A stretch of DNA of 64,000 nucleotides from Fibrobacter sp. UWB13 (GCF_900177805.1 NZ_FXAX01000001.1:1488001-1552000); one strand, 5' to 3'. Shown: positions 49,797 through 57,687, counted from the first letter of the stretch. A program made the numbers and translations. Notes: generated by a model not told the origin, from the sequence alone.

Positions 49797-49824
49797 TTAG
49801 TTATTAGTCAATGGTTATTAGAAT
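49797..49824. repeat. Heptamer repeat array K (4 units)
   Basis: TTAGTTA, TTAGTCA, ATGGTTA and TTAGAAT in phase, about 20 bp from the next palindrome. The first two units are identical to those at 450-463. Confidence 0.8.
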
Positions 49825-49846
49825 GTAGCCATGACATTGAATGGAG

Positions 49847-49872
49847 ATGCCTGCTCGGTGGCAGGCATGACA
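49847..49872. repeat. Perfect ATGACA-ended palindrome with flanking direct repeat
   Basis: ATGCCTGC / GCAGGCAT with a TCGGTG loop, followed by GACA. The sequence ATGACATTG occurs both before it (49831-49839) and at its end (49867-49875). Confidence 0.85.
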
Positions 49873-49879
49873 TTGCAAT

Positions 49880-50806
49880 TTATTCAGCGGCGTCGGGGAT
49901 ATCACGCTTGGTGTTGTAAAGTCTTTCGTACGAGATGTGGCTCATGAACGTGACAGTATCCTTTGTTTCGGGGTGGATCATCGTGTGCGTTCCGACTTTG
50001 ACTTCACGTTCCTGACACGGGAGACCTGTTTCCGGTTCAATCATGACTTCGAACTCGGTGCGGTATTCGCCTTTGAGTCCAGAGGTATAAGCCTTAAACT
50101 TGTCCGGCACGATTTTGCTGCCCACGTGCTGTTCCCAGATGAAATACGGGAAACTTTCAGTTTCATGCAGATAGACGACGTAGTCCAAGCACTTGCGGTG
50201 GTCGCGATTCGTAAAGCCCTTCGTCACCACAGAATCCACCTTGATAAGCGCAAAGTTCAAGCGTCCCTGCTGCTTGAGGAGTTCAGTCACATTGCCCTTG
50301 ACCGGCACAACACCCTTGAGCAAGTGGTCCATTTCCCAGCGGTGCTTTTCCAAGCGCTTGAGGTGCGGTTTGAATTCAGGATTCAAAAGTTGATCGCGCC
50401 AGCGGCTCGGCATCGGGACATGAGCCAGCAGCGTATCATAGCCATCGTCAATGCCGGTAAGGCTCGTCACATTGCGGTCTACTGCGGCAAGGTTCACTTC
50501 CTTGATGCGCCAAGCGAGTTCCGTCGGCATAAAATTCTTGAGGTATCCGCGAGACTTGTCAATCACGTAATTGCGCTTGACAAACGTCGTATCGCCTTTT
50601 GAAGAGTAGTTCAAATCGGCATACGTCGCTGTAATCGTCCCCATCTTTTCTTCGCCCTTCAAGTCCAACGTCGCATAATAGCTTTCGGTGTACATTTCGA
50701 GCGTGACAGGAGCGCTTAATTTATAGTCAACAGATACTTCAGATTCGCCACAAGCGGTAAGCATTGCAGCGACAAACATTCCACTCAAGAATTTTATTTT
50801 ATTCAT
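49880..50806 (-). CDS. Lipoprotein of unknown function
   Basis: 308 aa from the ATG at 50806, which begins MNKIKFLSG. An upstream in-frame TTG touches the previous stop codon. The lipobox is MLTAC (about residue 18), giving CGESEVSVDYKLSAPVTLEMY. The body is a beta-rich domain (TITATYADLNYSSKGDTTFVKRNYVIDK, YVVYLHETESFPYFIWEQHVG) that might be a LolA/LppX-like lipoprotein fold, but this is a guess. It is 12 bp downstream of another lipoprotein gene, so the two form a pair. Confidence 0.75.
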   Translation of the reverse strand: MNKIKFLSGMFVAAMLTACGESEVSVDYKLSAPVTLEMYTESYYATLDLKGEEKMGTITATYADLNYSSKGDTTFVKRNYVIDKSRGYLKNFMPTELAWRIKEVNLAAVDRNVTSLTGIDDGYDTLLAHVPMPSRWRDQLLNPEFKPHLKRLEKHRWEMDHLLKGVVPVKGNVTELLKQQGRLNFALIKVDSVVTKGFTNRDHRKCLDYVVYLHETESFPYFIWEQHVGSKIVPDKFKAYTSGLKGEYRTEFEVMIEPETGLPCQEREVKVGTHTMIHPETKDTVTFMSHISYERLYNTKRDIPDAAE

Positions 50807-50818
50807 CAAGATAACCAA

Positions 50819-51262
50819 TTATTGATTGACAATAGACAACTGTTTTTCGGCGATCAAGCCCCTTTCAGAAGAGACTTCGACAACGACAGTTCCCGGCGCC
50901 TTGAGCTTCGTCATTTCACGGGCAGTTGCATAGCCACCGCGACGCGAGCGAGCTTCAAGCGTAAAAGCTTCCATTTTATTGGAAACATGGAAATCGTGTT
51001 CCCAAAGTTTTTCACCCTTTTTAGTGAGCGTTCCTTCGTAAAAGGCAAACTTCAATGTATTAAAGTCGAAACCCGTTCCATAGCGCAACTGGATGATGAG
51101 TTCATCAGCCATTCTGAATACGCTACCCGTATCGGCAACATACCCCACAGCCGGATTCCATTCACGACCACAGGCAATAATGGGTTCGGATTTTGAGCAA
51201 CCTGCAAAAAGCCCACCCAAGGCTAAAGTTGCAAGCATAACGACTTTCTGTTTTTTTTTCAT
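50819..51262 (-). CDS. Small lipoprotein, partner of the 308-aa lipoprotein
   Basis: 147 aa from the ATG at 51262, chosen because GAGAGGGAT lies just upstream. The frame reaches 51328, but that part overlaps the end of the RNA methyltransferase gene. The lipobox is LFAGC (Cys22). The mature part is beta-rich (VGYVADTGSVFRMADELIIQLRYGTGF, WEHDFHVSNKMEAF). No family recognised. It is cotranscribed with the gene 12 bp downstream. Confidence 0.75.
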   Translation of the reverse strand: MKKKQKVVMLATLALGGLFAGCSKSEPIIACGREWNPAVGYVADTGSVFRMADELIIQLRYGTGFDFNTLKFAFYEGTLTKKGEKLWEHDFHVSNKMEAFTLEARSRRGGYATAREMTKLKAPGTVVVEVSSERGLIAEKQLSIVNQ

Positions 51263-51311
51263 TGTATCCCTCTCTTTTTTGCCCAACAGCACTTTCCAAA
51301 ATAGCAAAAAA

Positions 51312-52745
51312 CTATCTGTCAAGTACAAACATCATCTCAAGATGGGGCGTTTGAGGGTAAAAAGCAAAGCCTTCGGCGTGAGAAAGGGTAAATCCGGCCT
51401 CGGAGAACTTGGCAAAGTCGCGTGCAAGCGTCACCGGGTCGCAAGAAACGTAAATCAGGCGGTTGACAGAGCTTTTCACGATGGCGGTCAAAGCTTCTTT
51501 GGGGAGCCCCGTTCTCGGCGGGTCTACGATGAGGGTTGCGGGGACATCGACGACGTTTTCGACGAGCCAATCTTCTGCAGGAGCCGAGACGTTTTCAATT
51601 TCAGGGGTGCGAGAAGCCACGCAATCTTGAGATGCCGCGGAATCTTCGGGGAACGCCGCAGGGACAGACAAATTAACTTTCGCATGTTTAAGGCAACCTT
51701 CTTCGCGTTCGACAGTCGTAATCTTCTTAAACTTGTCCTGCAAAATACAGGCAAAGAAACCAACCCCGCTAAACAAGTCAATCAGCCAAGCGTCAGAGGA
51801 CTTGCCACTCGCCAAGCCTTCATCCACAGCCTTGCGGACCGATTCAACGAGTTCCGGCAAAAGTCCCAAATTGCTCTGGAAAAATACGGACGCATCCGCT
51901 TCGATTTTGCGGCCTGCAATCTCAACAAGGCTCACGGCATGAGCATCGAATTCGGACTTGTGCATTCCTGGGTAATAGAACGAGATTTCGCCCGCACCGT
52001 TATCGAAGATGTTTACATCGATATCGCGAGAATACCTGTGAAAGTCGTCGCGACCGCTCGAATTACGATTAGAATCGCCCGCGAGAAGCGTCGCGGCAGG
52101 CCCACGCAAGAATTCATTCAAGCCATCCGTGAGCACAGGGCATTTTTCAAACGGGACGATGTTATTGCTTTCTTCACCACGGAAACCAAAGACAGCGCGT
52201 TTTGCTGCACCATCGCGATCTGCAGCACCATAACCGGAATTGCCACGGAACACGACTCGGGCACGGTTTCGATAACCCCAGGCATTCCCTGTGTGAATGA
52301 CAAAATCTTTGGGCAGTTCCGCATGAGCGAGGCGCTTGAAATTTTCGCGTTCGACTTTTTCAAGATAATCCGCTTGCCTTTCAGAGGCGAGATGTTGCAA
52401 GCTGCAACCACCGCACTTGCCATACAGCGGGCAAAGCGGCTTCACGCGATCGGGGCTAGCTTCCAGAACTTCGACAACGCGGCCCTTGGTAAAATCCTTT
52501 TTCTGGAACGTGAGGCGCACCTTGCAGAGTTCGCCCGGGAGCGCTCCTGCCACAAAGCACACGCGACCGTCTTCCAAGCGCGCCATGCCCTCGCCCCCCT
52601 GCACCATTTTTTCGATGCGGAGCGTCAAACATTCACCACGCGGTTCACGACTAGAGTCGCGGCGGTCATTATTGCGATTCGGACGAGAATTGCCGCGGTT
52701 AAAGCGGTCTTGTTTCGAGCGATTGTTTCTGCGGAATTCTACCAT
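51312..52745 (-). CDS. rlmD: 23S rRNA (uracil-C5)-methyltransferase, RlmD/TrmA family
   Basis: 477 aa. An Arg/Asn-rich basic N-terminal tail (about 1-35) precedes a TRAM domain (about 38-100, LRIEKMVQGGEGMAR). A Cys cluster C-x5-C-x2-C (CPLYGKCGGC) with a later Cys would bind an Fe-S cluster. The methyltransferase core has FFQSNLGLLPEL, IDLFSGVGFFACIL, LIVDPPRTGLP and the catalytic SCDPVTLARDF. The product methylates uridine in 23S rRNA or tRNA. RlmD (U1939) is the nearest known family and assignment to position is inferred. The N-terminal tail is low complexity and may add RNA affinity. Confidence 0.85.
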   Translation of the reverse strand: MVEFRRNNRSKQDRFNRGNSRPNRNNDRRDSSREPRGECLTLRIEKMVQGGEGMARLEDGRVCFVAGALPGELCKVRLTFQKKDFTKGRVVEVLEASPDRVKPLCPLYGKCGGCSLQHLASERQADYLEKVERENFKRLAHAELPKDFVIHTGNAWGYRNRARVVFRGNSGYGAADRDGAAKRAVFGFRGEESNNIVPFEKCPVLTDGLNEFLRGPAATLLAGDSNRNSSGRDDFHRYSRDIDVNIFDNGAGEISFYYPGMHKSEFDAHAVSLVEIAGRKIEADASVFFQSNLGLLPELVESVRKAVDEGLASGKSSDAWLIDLFSGVGFFACILQDKFKKITTVEREEGCLKHAKVNLSVPAAFPEDSAASQDCVASRTPEIENVSAPAEDWLVENVVDVPATLIVDPPRTGLPKEALTAIVKSSVNRLIYVSCDPVTLARDFAKFSEAGFTLSHAEGFAFYPQTPHLEMMFVLDR

Positions 52746-52788
52746 AATTGCAAAAATAGAATTTTTACGAGGCTCTCACGAGAGGGAG

Positions 52789-52813
52789 ATGCCCGTTCAC
52801 GTCGGGCATGACA
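52789..52813. repeat. ATGACA-ended palindrome upstream of the mla operon
   Basis: ATGCCCG / CGGGCAT (perfect 7-bp arms, 7-nt loop), followed by GACA. It lies between the divergent rlmD and mlaE genes. Confidence 0.8.
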
Positions 52814-52911
52814 AAGCAAAGACATACTGATGACTTTACCGTATTTTTGCATTTCATCACGTATATCTAATAGTCTGTCATTATTACCATATTCAAATTG
52901 CATATTTTTTC

Positions 52912-52918
52912 TAAATTG
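52912..52918 (+). promoter_or_regulatory. TAnnTTG element abutting mlaE
   Basis: TAAATTG lies 7 bp before the mlaE ATG. It fits the -7-like series but is one base shorter than the consensus. Confidence 0.35.
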
Positions 52919-52925
52919 TCGCCCA

Positions 52926-53990
52926 ATGGAAACGACATCGATAGTTTTGCCTAGCGCTCTCACTGCTGCGAACAGCAAAAAGCTGCTTTCGAGTTGCAGG
53001 AGCGCCCTCACCAAAGGGGAGCTTCATCTAGACGGATCAAGCCTTGCCTCGATGGACTATAGCGCCGATGCCTTTTTTGCACTTTTAGCGGAACTTTCCG
53101 AAAAGACGGGCAACAAGCTCGTTCTTGAGCATTTTTCGCCCGAAATCAAGCAGCATTTGCAGAACCTCCGCAAGATGGTTCCGCCCGAGAAGCCGCAGCG
53201 CGAGACCAACAACATCCTCGAAATGATGGGTGGTGCCGGTTTTTCGCTGCTCAAGGAAGTCTTCGAAGTCCTCGTTTTGCTCTTTACGGCAATTTACTGG
53301 ACCATCGTCGGACCGTTCGACAAGGGTAAAATCCACTTTGGCGGTATCACCAAGCAGATGTTCAAGTCGGGCAGTGAAGCCATGGGCATTTGCTTCTTGT
53401 TCGTGGGACTTATCTGCCTTACGATGGCTCTCCAGAGTTCGGTGATGCTGAATGCGGTCGGTGGCGGCTCTTACCTCGCTTCGGGGCTTGGGTTCCTCAT
53501 TTTTGCAGAAATTGGCCCGCTCCTCACGACGATTATTTTGGCAGGGCGTTCCGGTAGCGCCATGGCGGCAGAAATTGCAAACATGAGCGTCTGCGAAGAA
53601 GTCAAGGCATTGAAGTCCATGGCCATCCCGCCAGTGCAGTACCTCGTGGTCCCGCGTTTCATTGCCTTGAGCATCACGACGCCGATCCTCTCGTTTAGCG
53701 CATCCATCGTCGGTAGTTTTGCCGGGTTCCTCATTGCGTATTTCTTCTGCGATATTTCTTTCTCGAACTACATGATGGGGCTTCGCGACGGCATCGACCC
53801 GATGACGTTCCTCAAGAGCACTATCAAGGCGCTTGTATTTGGCTGGATTGTAACGCTTATCGCCTGCAACAAGGGACTCAATGCCCACGGCGGTGCAGAA
53901 GCGGTCGGTAAGGCAACCACGTCCAGCGTCGTTGCAGCTATTTGCACGATCGTGATTTCGGATACCCTTTTCGCCTTCATTTTCTACTAG
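52926..53990 (+). CDS. mlaE: MlaE-type phospholipid ABC permease with N-terminal STAS-like domain
   Basis: 354 aa from METTSIV. The frame is open 96 bp further upstream, but no conserved sequence lies there. Residues 5-90 form a STAS-like (MlaB-type) domain (LHLDGSSLASMDYSADAFFALLAEL), which is a separate protein in E. coli. Residues 110-354 are the MlaE permease: QSSVMLNAVGG, IFAEIGPLLTTIILAGRSGSAMAAEI, LKSMAIPPVQYLVVPR and CNKGLNAHGGAEAVGKATT. With MlaF, MlaD and the auxiliary lipoprotein encoded next, it forms an MCE-type system that moves lipids between the inner and outer membranes. Confidence 0.92.
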   Translation: METTSIVLPSALTAANSKKLLSSCRSALTKGELHLDGSSLASMDYSADAFFALLAELSEKTGNKLVLEHFSPEIKQHLQNLRKMVPPEKPQRETNNILEMMGGAGFSLLKEVFEVLVLLFTAIYWTIVGPFDKGKIHFGGITKQMFKSGSEAMGICFLFVGLICLTMALQSSVMLNAVGGGSYLASGLGFLIFAEIGPLLTTIILAGRSGSAMAAEIANMSVCEEVKALKSMAIPPVQYLVVPRFIALSITTPILSFSASIVGSFAGFLIAYFFCDISFSNYMMGLRDGIDPMTFLKSTIKALVFGWIVTLIACNKGLNAHGGAEAVGKATTSSVVAAICTIVISDTLFAFIFY

Positions 53991-53998
53991 AGGTCAAT

Positions 53999-54781
53999 AT
54001 GGACGAAATTCTAAAAGTTGACCATCTGAAAGCGAGCTACGGCAACGAGACTATCCTCAAGGATATTTCGTTCGGTGTCAAGAAGGGCGAAATCCGCATG
54101 GTGCTCGGCAGTTCCGGTTGCGGTAAGTCGACGCTTTTAAACAACGTGCTCAAGTTCATCAAGTCCGATGCGGGTACGATTACGTACTTCGGAAAGTCGT
54201 TCGGCCCGCAAGAAGGTCTCGACAGCGAAACGCGTATGCGCACCGGTGTGCTCTTCCAGAGTGGCGCTCTGCTTGCGGACTTGACCGTCGCCGAAAACGC
54301 GATGCTCCCGCTCAAACGTAGCATGCCCTACATGCCCAAGAGCCAGATGGAAGCGATTGTCGCAGACCGCCTCGAGAAGGTGCACCTGCTCCACGCATTC
54401 CACAAGTTCCCCGGCGAGATTTCTGGCGGTATGAAAAAGCGTGCAGCCCTTGCCCGCGCGATTGCGCTCAAGCCGGAACTTCTGTTCTGTGATGAACCGT
54501 CCACAGGCCTTGATCCGGTGACCGCCCGTTCGCTCGACGAACTGCTCCTCGAACTGCGCGACACGCTCGGCGTTTCGATGGTGATTGTGAGCCACGAACT
54601 CGAGAGCATCAAGATTGTCTGCGACCGATTTGTGTACCTCAAGGACGGCTACGTCCTGAAAGATGCGACTTTGAAAGAAGGCATGGAATCCGACGATCCC
54701 ATCCTCAGGCATTTCTTCAATAGGCAGTGCCCCAAAGAATACAATGCCGAAGACTTTTACCACTTTGATTTTATTGATTGA
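53999..54781 (+). CDS. mlaF: MlaF-type ATP-binding protein
   Basis: 260 aa from the ATG at 53999, with AGAGG 6 bp upstream. An in-frame TTG at 53942 lies inside mlaE and is rejected. Walker A is GSSGCGKSTLLN, the signature is EISGGMKKRAALARA, Walker B is LLFCDEPSTGLDP, and SHELESIKI holds the H-loop. It powers the MlaE permease. It starts 8 bp after the mlaE stop and ends 12 bp before mlaD. Confidence 0.94.
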   Translation: MDEILKVDHLKASYGNETILKDISFGVKKGEIRMVLGSSGCGKSTLLNNVLKFIKSDAGTITYFGKSFGPQEGLDSETRMRTGVLFQSGALLADLTVAENAMLPLKRSMPYMPKSQMEAIVADRLEKVHLLHAFHKFPGEISGGMKKRAALARAIALKPELLFCDEPSTGLDPVTARSLDELLLELRDTLGVSMVIVSHELESIKIVCDRFVYLKDGYVLKDATLKEGMESDDPILRHFFNRQCPKEYNAEDFYHFDFID

Positions 54782-54793
54782 GTTGGAGAAATA

Positions 54794-55717
54794 ATGGAAA
54801 CCACCCGATCCGAAAGAATAAAACTTGGCGCATTTATGCTCTTTTGCGGAGTACTTATTTGCGTGTTCCTGGGTTACGTGCTCAAGCGTTACCTGAGCGA
54901 GCAATACGACAACTACTACACCATTTTCGACACGGACGTGAACGGACTTTTTGTCGATGCCAAGGTGAAGTTGAACGGTATCGCCGTCGGTAGTGTCACA
55001 AGCATCACAATCAACGAACAGGACCTAAACCAGGTCGTCGTTGCGTTCAAGGTGACGCAAGGAACACCAATCAAGATTGGCACTCGTGCAGGACTTACCG
55101 CAGGCATGAACCTCACCGGCGAAAAGCAGGTTATCCTCTCCGGCGGAAGTTTCAATGAACCGAACGTTCCTGAAGGAGGTCTCGTCCCGGCAGCGGCCTC
55201 GATGTTCGACCAGATTACAGGCCAGATGGGCGACCTCTTTGGCAAAGTCAATCCGATTGTTGACGGGCTGGTCCGTGTACTGAATCCTGAAAATGCCGAA
55301 AGCATTTCACGCACACTCCAGAATCTCGAAAAGACAACCGCAAACTTGAGCTACGTGACATCAAACCTCGGAAAACCGCTCAGCAACATGAGCAAGTCCG
55401 CTGCTTCGCTGCAGAAAATTCTTGCTGAAATCGAAGAAGCAAAGCTCGCCGCAAAGACCGAACAGAATCTTACGGTACTTAAGGAAAAGCTCGAAGCGAT
55501 CGACACCAAGGGCTTGAACGAGAACTTGATGCAGACCGCCGAATCGATGAACAAGCTTGCCCAGCGTGTGGATGCCATCGTTTACAAGAACGAAGACCAG
55601 GTCGGAAACGCCATGGATGAACTCAACACGATTCTTGAAAACCTCGAAGAATTTTCACAGAAAATCAAGAACAACCCGTCTGTACTTATCCGTTCCGAAG
55701 GCAAGAGCGGTCGCTAA
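54794..55717 (+). CDS. mlaD: MlaD/MCE-domain protein
   Basis: 307 aa. One N-terminal membrane anchor (about 9-29) precedes the MCE domain (about 38-120: YYTIFDTDVNGLFVDAKVKLNGIAVGSVTSI, TPIKIGTRAGLTAGMNLTGEKQVIL). A long helical C-terminal half with repeated leucines (about 140-300) resembles the needle or coiled-coil regions of PqiB/YebT relatives rather than short E. coli MlaD. GGAG precedes the ATG. It binds or channels phospholipids in the periplasm. Confidence 0.92.
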   Translation: METTRSERIKLGAFMLFCGVLICVFLGYVLKRYLSEQYDNYYTIFDTDVNGLFVDAKVKLNGIAVGSVTSITINEQDLNQVVVAFKVTQGTPIKIGTRAGLTAGMNLTGEKQVILSGGSFNEPNVPEGGLVPAAASMFDQITGQMGDLFGKVNPIVDGLVRVLNPENAESISRTLQNLEKTTANLSYVTSNLGKPLSNMSKSAASLQKILAEIEEAKLAAKTEQNLTVLKEKLEAIDTKGLNENLMQTAESMNKLAQRVDAIVYKNEDQVGNAMDELNTILENLEEFSQKIKNNPSVLIRSEGKSGR

Positions 55718-55732
55718 AAAGGAGAAACCAAA

Positions 55733-56329
55733 ATGTTTAAAGCAAATCGTTTTTTGGCAGTCGCCGCACTCCTTTCTGTTTTCACGCTCACGGGTTGCGT
55801 TGGCGGTTCGACCGAACCTTCCCGCTATTACACCGTTTCGGCTGAATCCATCTCGGTCGCAGGCGCTACTAGCGATGCCCGCGTGCACGTCAAAAAATTT
55901 ACGATTGACCCGTCATACCAGCGTACGAACATCGTCTATAGAGAATCCCCTTACGACTTCAGCTTCTACAGTCTGGACCTCTGGGCAACACGCCCGGAAC
56001 AGATGCTCACGCAAGTCGCAGGCGAATACCTGGTCAAGAGCAACATGTTCAAGTCCGTGGACTTGAAGCCGATGGGCAAGCCGGACTTTGAATTGCTCGG
56101 CAATGTCGATGCCATTGAAGAAATCGACGAAGGCAGCTCGCAAGAAGCTCACCTCGCTGTGCAGCTCACGTTCCGCAAGGTCGGTGAAGATGCTCCGCTG
56201 TGGGAAAAGCGCTACGACGAGCGCCAGAGCATGAGCAAGCGCGACGCACATTCTGCAGCCGAAGCGCTCTCGAAGCTCTACGCCAAGTACATGCAAGACG
56301 CACTCGAGAACATCTCGAAAGTGAAGTAG
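55733..56329 (+). CDS. ABC-type transport auxiliary lipoprotein (PqiC-like)
   Basis: 198 aa, with lipobox TLTGC (Cys22). The ABC_trans_aux pattern is visible: SRYYTVSAE, VHVKKFTIDPSYQRTNIVYRESPYDFSFYSLDLWATRPEQMLTQ. Such lipoproteins sit in the outer membrane and receive lipid from MCE partners. It follows mlaD by 15 bp with a perfect AAGGAG and ends at a strong terminator, completing the four-gene operon. Confidence 0.88.
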   Translation: MFKANRFLAVAALLSVFTLTGCVGGSTEPSRYYTVSAESISVAGATSDARVHVKKFTIDPSYQRTNIVYRESPYDFSFYSLDLWATRPEQMLTQVAGEYLVKSNMFKSVDLKPMGKPDFELLGNVDAIEEIDEGSSQEAHLAVQLTFRKVGEDAPLWEKRYDERQSMSKRDAHSAAEALSKLYAKYMQDALENISKVK

Positions 56330-56337
56330 GTATGAGC

Positions 56338-56362
56338 GCGGGCTTTGAGCCCGCTTTTTTTT
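56338..56362 (+). terminator. Terminator of the mla operon
   Basis: Perfect 7-bp stem GCGGGCT / AGCCCGC with a TTG loop and eight T. Confidence 0.93.
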
Positions 56363-56370
56363 GCAATTTT

Positions 56371-56630
56371 ATACTACTAAATTTCAATTTTTATGGCTTT
56401 AGTAGCACAATTTTTACTTTATCTACATCAAATTTGTTAAAATTTCAAGATCTTATGCTACTAAACAAGTCATTTACTGCTTTTTGTAGCATATCACACC
56501 TCGGCAAAACCGAATTTTCGCTCAAATCAGATTAGTTTATTTAAAAATCATGCTATAAAAAGCAACAATTCTGAATTTTAGTAGCACATTTTTGCAAAAA
56601 TAACCTAGTACACTTCCATTTTAGCACAAC
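56371..56630. repeat. Cluster of TTTAGTAGCACA-like motifs between convergent operons
   Basis: Seven copies of a 10-14 bp motif in both orientations lie in 260 bp of AT-rich DNA. Forward: 56398-56415, 56481-56493, 56577-56594 and 56619-56630. Inverted: 56371-56380, 56455-56466 and 56549-56562. The forward copies at 56398 and 56577 share TTTAGTAGCACA followed by a T run. No coding frame or transposase is present. Confidence 0.65.
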
Positions 56631-56633
56631 AGA

Positions 56634-57458
56634 TTATTCCCGTCTAATAGTCGGGACGCTTGCGAGCAATTTTTTCGTGTAGTCGTTTTGCGGATTCGTG
56701 AGGACTATATCGGCGGGGCCGTGCTCTACGGCATGCCCAAAGTACATGACCAGGACTTCGTCGCTCAAAGCACGGACCACCTGCATATCGTGGCTGATAA
56801 AGAGGATGCTAAGCCCGAGTTCATTACGCAAATCATCGAGCAAATGCAAAATTTGCGCCTGCACAGACACGTCCAAGGCACTCGTCACCTCGTCACAGAG
56901 CAGCACCTTCGGACGCACCATCAAGCTGCGCGCAATGCACAAGCGCTGACGCTGACCGCCCGAGAATTCATGCGGGAACTTGTCCATTGCCCCCGCCGGG
57001 AGCGATACGCGTTCCAAAAGTTCTACCGCACGGGCGCAAGCCTCGTCATACGGAACGCCACGGGCAATCACAGGCGCCGTCAAGATTTCCGTCACCGTCT
57101 GTCGCGGGTTCAAGCTGCTGAACGGATCCTGAAAAATCATCTGCACTAGGTCCGAGACGCGCACAGCATCTTTCCCGGTCCCCGCCTTGCCGCTATTCAC
57201 CGGCAGTCCAAACAAATTAACTTTACCGCTAGAAATCGGCACCAGCCCGACTAAAGACTTCACAAGAGTCGACTTTCCGCAGCCAGACTCCCCCACAATC
57301 GAAAGAATCTTCCCTTGCGGGAGCGTGAACGAAACGTTATCTACGGCAGTGAAATAATCCTTGACCTTGCTAAAAACGCCCCCGCGAATCGGGAACTTGA
57401 CCGTAAGCCCGTTTACCTCGATAGCAGGCACCGTTTTATCAAAATTTTCGGTATTCAT
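56634..57458 (-). CDS. Peptide-type ABC transporter ATP-binding protein (DppF/OppF-like)
   Basis: 274 aa from the ATG at 57458, which overlaps the xseB stop by one base (TGATG). Walker A GESGCGKSTL, Q-loop MIFQDPFSSLNPRQ, signature EFSGGQRQRLCIARSL, Walker B VLLCDEVTSALDV and the HAVEHGPADIVLTNPQNDYTKKLL oligopeptide-binding tail place it with DppF/OppF. Permease and binding-protein genes are absent from the window, so it may be a remote part of an uptake system or an orphan ATPase. It ends at 56634, facing the mla operon across the motif cluster. Confidence 0.88.
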   Translation of the reverse strand: MNTENFDKTVPAIEVNGLTVKFPIRGGVFSKVKDYFTAVDNVSFTLPQGKILSIVGESGCGKSTLVKSLVGLVPISSGKVNLFGLPVNSGKAGTGKDAVRVSDLVQMIFQDPFSSLNPRQTVTEILTAPVIARGVPYDEACARAVELLERVSLPAGAMDKFPHEFSGGQRQRLCIARSLMVRPKVLLCDEVTSALDVSVQAQILHLLDDLRNELGLSILFISHDMQVVRALSDEVLVMYFGHAVEHGPADIVLTNPQNDYTKKLLASVPTIRRE

Positions 57459-57658
57459 CAACCATCCAATTCAGCAAGGGCGTCCTGAACGTTCTTTTCA
57501 GTCGCAATCAAAATCTGGCGGCACTTGCGCAAAAGCTGCGTAGCCTCTTGAACCTCAACAGCAAGTTCATCAATTTCCATCTCGGAATTGTCGATTTTCG
57601 AGAGAATTTCTTCCAAACGCGTCATTGCGTTTTTATATTCAAAATTTTGCGCACTCAT
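57458..57658 (-). CDS. xseB: Exodeoxyribonuclease VII small subunit
   Basis: 66 aa, a typical helical-hairpin XseB: FEYKNAMTRLEEILSKIDNSEMEIDELAVEVQEA with the conserved R-L-E-x-I and late C/L-x-x-A pattern. The GTG 6 bp upstream is in frame, but the ATG at 57658 has TATATTCG 5 bp before it. XseB pairs with XseA for single-strand exonuclease activity. No xseA is in the window. It is translationally coupled to the downstream ABC ATPase and is divergent from the lipoprotein operon. Confidence 0.88.
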   Translation of the reverse strand: MSAQNFEYKNAMTRLEEILSKIDNSEMEIDELAVEVQEATQLLRKCRQILIATEKNVQDALAELDG

Positions 57659-57663
57659 GTTCA

Positions 57664-57681
57664 CGAATATAGTTAGATTTA
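57664..57681. promoter_or_regulatory. Back-to-back promoter elements for divergent genes
   Basis: TATATTCG (minus, 57671-57664) lies 5 bp before the xseB ATG and TAGATTTA (plus, 57674-57681) lies 6 bp before the ATG at 57688. Only 29 bp separate the start codons. Confidence 0.4.
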
Positions 57682-57687
57682 AACCAA

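Noticed and set aside
51093-52811. Plus-strand 572-residue frame over rlmD
   Set aside because: Antisense of the RNA methyltransferase with an Arg/Phe/Ala bias and no domain.
56371-56630. CRISPR array
   Set aside because: Copies are only 10-14 bp, occur in both orientations with uneven spacing, and no cas gene is near.
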